DNA of 6,956 bases from positions 1-6,956 of the forward strand of contig NCJR01000106.1 in assembly GCA_002282555.1 (NCBI GenBank), read 5' to 3'. This DNA comes from Rhodobacterales bacterium 34-62-10. Lineage in GTDB: Bacteria > Pseudomonadota > Alphaproteobacteria > Rhodobacterales > Rhodobacteraceae. The notes under the pieces were generated by a model that saw only the letters and a program-made list of their open reading frames with translations, did not search any database and was not told the DNA's origin. Each line of letters begins with the position of its first letter. Position 1 is the stretch's first letter. The position numbers were made by a program, and so were the translations under genes. Positions 1-6,099 of this stretch are shown here, in pieces.

Positions 1-620
1 TCGGCCGGGGTCAGCCCCTCGATCACGCCCAACAGGTTGACCGCAGCCTGTGCCGGGGCGACGCGGTCATGGGTGGCGGCGTAATCGGCGGTAAAGGATG
101 TGGCCACTGTGCCGGGATGCAGGGCCACGCAAACCGCATGCCGATGGCTGCGCGCCAGTTCGATCGCGCCGGTGTGGATCATCTGGTTCAGCGCGGCTTT
201 GGCGGTGCGGTAGCTGTACCAGCCGCCCAGCGCATTGTCCCCGATCGAGCCTACGCGCGCAGACAATGCCGCGAATACGGCCCGGTTGTTACGCGGCAAA
301 AGCCTCAGGCTGTGCTTCAGCACCAAGGATGGCCCGATACAGTTGAGCGCGAATTGATCCGCCATGCCCTTGGCGGTCACGCGGCGGATCGTCTTTTCCG
401 GCTCTGCCCCGTCGATCACCAGTGCGCCTGTGGCGACAAGGATCAGATCGAAGCCCGGTTCCAACGCGCCAAGGGCGGCGGCCACGCTGTCCTCATCCGT
501 CACGTCCAGCCCGGTGTCGCGGCGTGACAGACCTGTGATGGCCACCCCCCGCGCGGCGAGTTCGGCCATGACAGCCGCACCGATGCCGCCCGAAGCCCCT
601 ATGATCAATGCTTTTTCCAT
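1..620 (-). CDS. SDR-family NAD(P)-dependent oxidoreductase, C-factor-like (3' end missing)
   Basis: The gene reads leftward from ATG at 620-618 and is still open at position 1, so 206 codons are visible and the C-terminus is missing. The protein opens with a Rossmann strand and the dinucleotide-binding motif GASGGIG (residues 8-14). The usual NNAG is replaced by ATGA (63-66), and an active-site-type Asn lies in ALNCIGP (Asn93). The catalytic pair is YRTAK (Tyr137, Lys141), with Ser120 or Ser125 as the likely third member. HPGTVATSF (168-176) is the PG motif after strand 6. The stretch VGSIGDNALGGWYSYRTAKAAL is typical of C-factor/CsgA-like and sniffer-like SDRs, so a small cytoplasmic oxidoreductase is a safe call; the substrate cannot be read from sequence. 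It is divergent from leuA across about 95 nt. A weak SD (AGG) lies 9 nt upstream of the ATG. The expected full length is roughly 220-240 residues, so little is lost. Confidence 0.88.
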   Translation of the reverse strand, partial: MEKALIIGASGGIGAAVMAELAARGVAITGLSRRDTGLDVTDEDSVAAALGALEPGFDLILVATGALVIDGAEPEKTIRRVTAKGMADQFALNCIGPSLVLKHSLRLLPRNNRAVFAALSARVGSIGDNALGGWYSYRTAKAALNQMIHTGAIELARSHRHAVCVALHPGTVATSFTADYAATHDRVAPAQAAVNLLGVIEGLTPA

Positions 621-678
621 AGGTCGGGACCTAGCGGCGACGTGCTGCGCTTCAATGCGATTTGCGCGAAATTCGGGC

Positions 679-706
679 TTTTCATTTGCCACCTGCCGCG
701 TATAAC
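679..706 (+). promoter_or_regulatory. candidate sigma70-type promoter of the leu leader / leuA
   Basis: TTTTCA (679-684, 4 of 6 to TTGACA) and TATAAC (701-706, 5 of 6 to TATAAT) are separated by 16 nt. Normal -10 spacing puts the transcription start near 713, about 2 nt before the ATG of the leucine-rich leader ORF. This is inferred from sequence only; the position relative to the leader ORF is what makes it convincing. Confidence 0.5.
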
Positions 707-714
707 CTGACTTC

Positions 715-804
715 ATGACGATTTTGGCACATATGGCGACCCCTGCACACGTAGCCCACGTGTCTGTCGCTGCTGCCCTTCTGCTGTCGCTAAGCCGCCT
801 CTGA
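715..804 (+). CDS. leuL: leucine-rich leader peptide of leuA (attenuator uORF)
   Basis: A 29-residue ORF starts at ATG 715 and stops at TGA 802-804, 82 nt before leuA. Its C-terminus is ALLLSLSRL: codons CTT CTG CTG TCG CTA AGC CGC CTC, giving five Leu among the last eight sense codons and using four different Leu codons. One of these is CTA, which is rare in this GC-rich window. This is the hallmark of a ribosome-stalling leader peptide that senses charged tRNA-Leu, as in enterobacterial leuL. The candidate -10 TATAAC at 701-706 would leave the ORF nearly leaderless, which fits the absence of an SD. As I recall, the trpL leader of Sinorhizobium is also leaderless. An in-frame ATG at 733 would give 23 residues with the same end. 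The symbol is assigned by position and composition, not by sequence homology. Confidence 0.72.
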   Translation: MTILAHMATPAHVAHVSVAAALLLSLSRL

Positions 805-833
805 GCGTGCCGGCCCGGCGCGACCGCTCAGAG
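799..833 (+). other. attenuator stem-loop overlapping the leader-peptide stop codon
   Basis: CTCTGAGCG (799-807) pairs perfectly with CGCTCAGAG (825-833) around a 17-nt GC-rich loop that can fold further (GCC 809-811 with GGC 817-819). The last Leu codon CTC and the stop TGA lie in the 5' arm, so a ribosome that stalls on the Leu codons or reaches the stop would block the stem. The following bases (GATGTGCATCCC) contain no T-run, which argues against a simple Rho-independent terminator. Confidence 0.6.
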
Positions 834-886
834 GATGTGCATCCCGCGCCAAGCCCAACCACAGCAGACATGGAAAGAGACCCGAG

Positions 887-2461
887 ATGACCGATAGATC
901 CGAACAAGACAGCGTCTTGATCTTCGACACGACCTTGCGCGATGGCGAACAAAGCCCCGGCGCCACGATGACCCATTCCGAGAAGCTGGAGATCGCCGAG
1001 CTTCTGGATGATATGGGAGTGGATATCATCGAGGCGGGTTTTCCCATCGCCTCGGAAGGGGATTTCCGCGCGGTCAAGGAGATTGCCGAGCGGTCGAAAG
1101 AGGCCGTAATCTGCGGGCTGGCGCGCGCAAATCTGGCCGATATTGACCGCTGCTGGGAGGCGGTCCGCCATTCCAAGCGTCCGCGTATCCACACATTCAT
1201 CGGCACCTCGCCGCTGCACCGGGCCATTCCGAACCTGACGCAGGATGAGATGGCCGAGAAGATCCATCAGACCGTCAGCCACGCGCGCAACCTGTGCGAC
1301 AACGTGCAGTGGTCGCCCATGGATGCGACGCGGACCGAGCATGATTACCTGTGCCGGGTGATCGAGATCGCGATCAAGGCGGGCGCCACGACGATCAACA
1401 TCCCCGATACCGTCGGCTATACCGCGCCGCGCGAAAGCGCCGATCTGATCCGCATGATCCGCGAGCGGGTGCCGGGGGCCGATAGCGTGATCTTCGCCAC
1501 CCATTGCCACAACGATCTGGGCATGGCGACCGCCAACGCGCTGGCCGCGGTCGAGGCAGGCGCGCGGCAAATCGAATGCACGATCAACGGCTTGGGCGAG
1601 CGTGCGGGCAACACAGCGCTGGAAGAGGTGGTGATGGCGCTGAAGGTGCGCAATGACATCATGCCCTACCGCACCCGCGTGGATACGACCAAGATCATGA
1701 ACATCTCGCGCCGCGTCGCCACAGTGTCGGGCTTTGCGGTGCAGTTCAACAAGGCCATCGTGGGCAAGAATGCCTTTGCGCATGAATCCGGCATCCATCA
1801 GGACGGGATGCTCAAGAACGCCGAAACATTCGAGATCATGCGCCCCGAGGATATCGGCCTGACTGCGTCCAACCTTGTCATGGGCAAGCATTCGGGCCGC
1901 GCCGCGCTGCGCGACAAGCTGCGCCAGTTGGGGCATGATGTGGGCGATAACCAACTCAAAGACATCTTCGTGCGGTTCAAGGAATTGGCTGACCGCAAGA
2001 AGGAAGTCTATGACGAGGATATCGTGGCGCTGGTCTCTTCGACGACAGATGCGGGCAATGACCGGCTGCAGATTGTCTCGCTCAAGGTTCTGTGCGGCAC
2101 GGGCGGACCTGCCGAAGCCACGCTGGAGATGGAGATCGACGGCAAGGAGATGATCGCCACCGAGCATGGCGATGGTCCCGTGGATGCCACCTTCAAGGCC
2201 GTGCGCGCGCTGCATCCGAACAAGGCGCGGCTGCAACTCTATCAGGTCAATGCCGTGACCGAAGGGACCGACGCACAAGCCACCGTGAGTGTCCGGCTTG
2301 AGGAAGACGGAATGATCGCCACGGGCCAGTCGGCTGATACCGACACGGTCGTCGCCTCGGCTCGGGCCTATGTCAACGCGCTGAACCGTCTCTTGGTGCG
2401 GCGCGAGAAAAACGGTCCCGGTGCGGACCGTCGCGAGATAAATTACAAGGACGTCAGCTGA
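887..2461 (+). CDS. leuA: 2-isopropylmalate synthase
   Basis: LeuA catalyses the first committed step of leucine synthesis: acetyl-CoA plus 2-ketoisovalerate to 2-isopropylmalate, in the cytoplasm. The 524-residue product has the usual size and two-part layout. An N-terminal DRE-TIM barrel opens with DTTLRDGEQSPG (14-25). HCHNDLGMATAN (206-217) supplies His206 and His208, and ERAGNTALEEV (238-248) supplies Asn242; with Asp14 these are the expected divalent-metal ligands. ESGIHQDGML (300-309) and GKHSGRAAL (333-341) are conserved LeuA motifs. The C-terminal allosteric domain, from about residue 390, includes GDGPVDATFKA (428-438), the leucine-feedback region. The start at 887 is supported by GGAAAGAG (872-879) 7 nt upstream and by homology beginning immediately. 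The gene stands alone between a leucine-rich leader and a strong terminator, so both transcription and enzyme activity are probably leucine-controlled. Confidence 0.97.
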   Translation: MTDRSEQDSVLIFDTTLRDGEQSPGATMTHSEKLEIAELLDDMGVDIIEAGFPIASEGDFRAVKEIAERSKEAVICGLARANLADIDRCWEAVRHSKRPRIHTFIGTSPLHRAIPNLTQDEMAEKIHQTVSHARNLCDNVQWSPMDATRTEHDYLCRVIEIAIKAGATTINIPDTVGYTAPRESADLIRMIRERVPGADSVIFATHCHNDLGMATANALAAVEAGARQIECTINGLGERAGNTALEEVVMALKVRNDIMPYRTRVDTTKIMNISRRVATVSGFAVQFNKAIVGKNAFAHESGIHQDGMLKNAETFEIMRPEDIGLTASNLVMGKHSGRAALRDKLRQLGHDVGDNQLKDIFVRFKELADRKKEVYDEDIVALVSSTTDAGNDRLQIVSLKVLCGTGGPAEATLEMEIDGKEMIATEHGDGPVDATFKAVRALHPNKARLQLYQVNAVTEGTDAQATVSVRLEEDGMIATGQSADTDTVVASARAYVNALNRLLVRREKNGPGADRREINYKDVS

Positions 2462-2489
2462 TCCACGCGGTTATCAAAGACCCCGTGAC

Positions 2490-2525
2490 AAACCCGCCGC
2501 CTGAACCGCGGCGGGTTTCTTCTTG
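2490..2525 (+). terminator. intrinsic terminator of leuA
   Basis: AAACCCGCCGC (2490-2500) and GCGGCGGGTTT (2508-2518) form a perfect 11-bp stem with a 7-nt loop, followed by a pyrimidine/T-rich run (TTTCTTCTT). It starts 28 nt after the leuA stop. On the minus strand the same stem ends in TTTGT, so it may also weakly stop transcripts arriving from rlmJ. Confidence 0.9.
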
Positions 2526-2535
2526 CTTCAAATAT

Positions 2536-2568
2536 CCAAGGGGAGGCTTTCAGCCCTAGTGACCTTGG
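2536..2568 (-). terminator. weak candidate terminator for rlmJ
   Basis: In the gap between the convergent leuA and rlmJ genes, CCAAGG (2536-2541) pairs with CCTTGG (2563-2568) around an inner GGCT/AGCC hairpin (2545-2548 with 2552-2555). Read leftward, the stem is followed by ATATTTG, a poor T-tract. Apart from this and the leuA terminator, I see nothing in the rest of the gap (2462-2598). Confidence 0.25.
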
Positions 2569-2598
2569 GCGGCAAACGGGCACCCTCCCCCGCCGGCG

Positions 2599-3384
2599 TC
2601 AGCTTTGCGCGAACAGTTTGCTCAGGCGTTGCGCCTCATCCTTGGTGCCAAAGGGCGCGTTGACGATGAACAGGCCCGATCCCACCATCCCGTGCCGGGG
2701 GCGCACCGGGGGAAAGCGCACCTCGTGGCGCAGGGCACCCGGCAGGGTCCGGGCTTCAAGCGCGGCCAGCATCGGGGCATGCGCGCCGCTGGTCAGGATC
2801 GGGTACCACAGGCAGATGACGCCCACGTTCCATTTGCGGTGCAGCTTGGCGATCTGGGCGGGGATCGTGTCGTAATCGGTCTTGACCTCATAGCTGGGGT
2901 CGATCAGCATCAGGCCCCGGCGCGGATCGGGCGGACAGATCGCCTGCGCCATGGCGAAGCCGTCCTGCCGGTAGACCCGCGCCCCATAGGGCGACATTGC
3001 GAATTCAAGGGCAGCATGTTCCCGCGGGTGCAGTTCCGCCAGATGCAGCCGGTCCTGCGGTCGCAGGGTCATTGCCGCCAACAGAGGCGAACCGGCATAG
3101 GAATGTGGGCCATGCTCCGCGCGCACCCGGGACAGAGCCTTCAGATAGGGGTGATCCGGGGGCATCCCACCTTGTTGCAGCAGGGCTTCAATGCCGGCAG
3201 CCGCCTCGCCAGTCTTGATCGCTTCGGGCGCATTCAGCAGGTAAAGCCCGCGCCCGGCATGGGTTTCCAGATAGCTGAGCGGTTTGTCCTTGGCTGTGAG
3301 GTAGTTCAGCATCCAGCACAGAAGCGCATGCTTGTGGACATCGGCCGGGTTGCCGGCATGGTAGATATGTTGATAAGACAGCAT
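2599..3384 (-). CDS. rlmJ: 23S rRNA (adenine(2030)-N6)-methyltransferase
   Basis: The product is an RlmJ (YhiR) homologue that makes N6-methyladenosine in 23S rRNA using S-adenosylmethionine. The N-terminus MLSYQHIYHAGNPADVHKH matches the family signature (E. coli begins MLSYRHSFHAGN). ETHAGRGLY (residues 40-48) is the SAM-binding loop. LAELHP (115-120), DGFA (141-144) and RRGLMLIDPSYEVKTDY (155-171) follow in family order. The catalytic (D/N)PP(Y/F) motif reads DPSY (162-165) here. LWYP (192-195) and GMVGSGLFIVNAPF (232-245) complete the fold. I chose ATG 3384 because family similarity begins there. An in-frame ATG at 3402 would add six residues (MGYGQA) and has a G-rich stretch directly before it. 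At 261 residues it is slightly shorter than the E. coli protein, the difference lying at the C-terminus. It is convergent with leuA, divergent from mreB, and functionally unrelated to both. Confidence 0.93.
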   Translation of the reverse strand: MLSYQHIYHAGNPADVHKHALLCWMLNYLTAKDKPLSYLETHAGRGLYLLNAPEAIKTGEAAAGIEALLQQGGMPPDHPYLKALSRVRAEHGPHSYAGSPLLAAMTLRPQDRLHLAELHPREHAALEFAMSPYGARVYRQDGFAMAQAICPPDPRRGLMLIDPSYEVKTDYDTIPAQIAKLHRKWNVGVICLWYPILTSGAHAPMLAALEARTLPGALRHEVRFPPVRPRHGMVGSGLFIVNAPFGTKDEAQRLSKLFAQS

Positions 3385-3428
3385 CGCTTGTCCATAGCCC
3401 ATCCCCCTCTCAGGCGGAAGTGTGCTGA

Positions 3429-4589
<1,161 letters not shown>

Positions 4590-4590
4590 C

Positions 4591-4614
4591 GGACCCACCC
4601 TATGAGAGGGTTCC
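4591..4614 (+). other. mreB-mreC intercistronic hairpin
   Basis: ACCCT (4597-4601) pairs with AGGGT (4607-4611) around a 5-nt loop. GGA (4591-4593) can pair with TCC (4612-4614) across a CCC bulge. It starts right after the mreB stop, with no T-tract behind it, so it is not a full terminator. It could stabilise the upstream mreB mRNA 3' end, mark a processing site or partially slow readthrough. Confidence 0.45.
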
Positions 4615-4634
4615 GGCAAGGACGGGGATAGACC

Positions 4635-5567
4635 TTGGCAAAGGACAGATCTCAGGCTGATGACTATCTGGGCCCTCTCAAGCGATTGCTTGTGGGGGTC
4701 CTTGTCTTGTGCCTGATCGGTCTGTTTCTGGTCTGGCGGATCGACAGTCCGCGTGTGGAACGGTTCCGTGCGGCGGTGGTGGACCGCGTCGTGCCCAGTT
4801 TCGACTGGGCGATGGCACCCGTGACAGCGACCGTCAACATGATCCGGGATTTCCAGAGCTATCAGCGCATCGTGCAGCAGAATCAGGATCTGCGAAACGA
4901 ATTGCAAAAGATGAAGGCATGGAAAGAGGCGGCATTGCAGCTGGAGCAGGAGAATGCCCGCCTGCTGGACCTGAACAAGGTCCGGCTGGACCCGCGCCTG
5001 ACCTTTGTTACGGGCGTGGTGCTGGCTGACAGCGGCTCGCCTTTCCGACAGTCCGTGCTGCTGAACGTGGGCGCGCGGGACGGGATCGTGGATGGGTGGG
5101 CCACGATGGACGGCATCGGATTGGTGGGGCGCATCTCGGGCGTGGGGCGCGATACATCCCGTGTGATCCTTTTGACCGACACGGCCAGCCGCATACCGGC
5201 AACGATCCAACCGTCGGGGCAAACGGCGATCGTGCAGGGCGACAATACCGCAGCACCGCCGATCTCGTTCCTTGAAGACCCGGATCTGGTGCGTCCCGGC
5301 GACCGGGTCGTGTCGTCAGGCGATGGCGGGGTGTTCCCGGCAGGCCTGCTGATCGGCCAGGTCGCCGCCGATCCCGGCGGTCGGTTGCGTGTGGTGCTGG
5401 CCGCGGATTACGAGCGGTTGGAGTTTCTGCGCGTCCTGCGCAATCCCGGCACCGAGGTGATCCGCGATCCCGGCGCGCTTGTCGCCCCGGCGGAACAGCG
5501 CGTGACGCCAGCGCCGCTTCCCGCAGAAGGTGAGCTGCTTTCGGATACGGAGGATGGGAATGGCTGA
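4635..5567 (+). CDS. mreC: rod shape-determining protein MreC (TTG start)
   Basis: MreC is a bitopic inner-membrane protein of the elongasome; its periplasmic part binds and activates PBP2. The 310-residue product has a short cytoplasmic N-terminus and one transmembrane helix (about 17-35, rich in Leu and Val). A coiled coil follows (about 72-116, QQNQDLRNELQKMKAW and onward), then the beta-barrel domain. In that domain FVTGVVLADSGSPFRQSVLLN, GARDGIVDGWATMDGIGLVG and PGDRVVSSGDGGVFPAGLLIG are family motifs. A Pro/acidic tail closes it. The start must be TTG at 4635: TAG lies in frame at 4629-4631, and the next in-frame GTG (residue 20) is already inside the transmembrane helix. GGGGA (4624-4628) is 6 nt upstream. 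It follows mreB by 45 nt and overlaps mreD by 8 nt. Confidence 0.95.
   Translation: MAKDRSQADDYLGPLKRLLVGVLVLCLIGLFLVWRIDSPRVERFRAAVVDRVVPSFDWAMAPVTATVNMIRDFQSYQRIVQQNQDLRNELQKMKAWKEAALQLEQENARLLDLNKVRLDPRLTFVTGVVLADSGSPFRQSVLLNVGARDGIVDGWATMDGIGLVGRISGVGRDTSRVILLTDTASRIPATIQPSGQTAIVQGDNTAAPPISFLEDPDLVRPGDRVVSSGDGGVFPAGLLIGQVAADPGGRLRVVLAADYERLEFLRVLRNPGTEVIRDPGALVAPAEQRVTPAPLPAEGELLSDTEDGNG
5549..5553 (+). promoter_or_regulatory. ribosome binding site of mreD, inside the mreC 3' end
   Basis: A consensus GGAGG lies 6 nt before ATG 5560 and abuts ATG 5554 with no spacing. It therefore selects 5560 as the mreD start. Being inside mreC, it would be uncovered or reached by ribosomes finishing mreC. 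Confidence 0.85.
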
Positions 5568-6099
5568 GGGAAGCACACCCCGTATCTGGGCCATGCGAAT
5601 GATGTTCGTGGCTTTGGCAATGTTGTTGATATTTTCCAAGCTGGTTCCGCTGGATTTTCAGCCACAGGTCTGGGCCGGTCCGGACATGCTGGTGGCACTG
5701 ATTTTCGCGTGGGCGTTGCGGCGTCCTGAATTCGTGCCCGCGCTATCGGTGGGATTGATCATATTGCTGGCGGATCTTTTGTTCCTGCGACCGCCCGGAC
5801 TTTGGGCCGCACTGATGGTGATCGGGACACAGGCGTTGAAGAATCGCGCCCGCACATTGCGGGATCAGCCGTTCATGATGGAGTGGCTGGCCGTTGCGGG
5901 GATCTTCCTGACCATCTCGTTGGTGAACCGGTTGGTGCTGGCGGTGCTTATGATCCCGCAGGCACCACTGGGTCTGACTGTGATCCATGTGGTGATGACC
6001 TTGATCTGCTATCCTGTGATTGTCATGATTTCGCAATGGGTATTCGGGGTGCGCAAGGCCGCACCCGGCGATCTGGACAGGCTGGGGCAACGGATATGA
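5560..6099 (+). CDS. mreD: rod shape-determining protein MreD
   Basis: MreD is a polytopic inner-membrane component of the Rod complex that works with MreC. With the start at ATG 5560 (GGAGG 6 nt upstream) the product has 179 residues, a usual size. It is mostly hydrophobic, with five to six membrane segments at about 13-29, 43-52, 59-76, 81-92, 109-131 and 138-162. Charged loops lie between them (KNRARTLRDQP, 94-104), and the cytoplasmic tail is basic. Sequence conservation in MreD is low, so the call rests on hydrophobicity, length and position between mreC and a PBP2 gene. Earlier in-frame ATGs at 5530 and 5554 lack a usable SD. The gene overlaps mreC by 8 nt, and its stop overlaps the mrdA start as ATGA (6096-6099). 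Confidence 0.92.
   Translation: MAEGSTPRIWAMRMMFVALAMLLIFSKLVPLDFQPQVWAGPDMLVALIFAWALRRPEFVPALSVGLIILLADLLFLRPPGLWAALMVIGTQALKNRARTLRDQPFMMEWLAVAGIFLTISLVNRLVLAVLMIPQAPLGLTVIHVVMTLICYPVIVMISQWVFGVRKAAPGDLDRLGQRI

Larger units (their letters stand above)
713..886 (+). promoter_or_regulatory. leuA 5' leader RNA, candidate leucine attenuator
   Basis: This is the proposed transcribed leader between the start near 713 and the leuA ATG. It contains the Leu-rich uORF, a small hairpin (747-763) inside that uORF, and a perfect 9-bp hairpin (799-807 with 825-833) that takes up the uORF stop codon. It also has a possible 5-bp hairpin at 833-844 (GGATG-tg-CATCC). The Leu-codon segment 780-787 (TCTGCTGT) is perfectly complementary to 861-868 (ACAGCAGA), next to the leuA SD (GGAAAGAG, 872-879). 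A second alternative pairing is GGCGCG (817-822) with CGCGCC (845-850), which cannot coexist with the 9-bp stem except as a pseudoknot. No T-tract follows any stem, so a classical intrinsic attenuator is not shown. Leucine control is inferred from the uORF. Confidence 0.6.

Noticed and set aside
69..705. Overlapping plus-strand frames at 69-527 and 364-705
   Set aside because: They lie opposite the SDR gene, which carries GASGGIG and YxxxK motifs on the minus strand.
835..897. 20-codon ORF from ATG 835 overlapping the leuA start
   Set aside because: GAGG directly abuts the ATG with no spacing and the codon content is unremarkable; the Leu-rich ORF at 715-804 explains the region better.
713..2278. 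521-codon open frame on the minus strand opposite leuA
   Set aside because: It mirrors leuA, whose motifs and SD are unambiguous. Long antisense frames are expected in GC-rich genes with strong third-position bias, and this one has no recognisable domain.
4602..4631. Nine-codon ORF between mreB and mreC
   Set aside because: Its start lies in the hairpin loop, it has no SD, and its end before the TTG start is probably coincidental.
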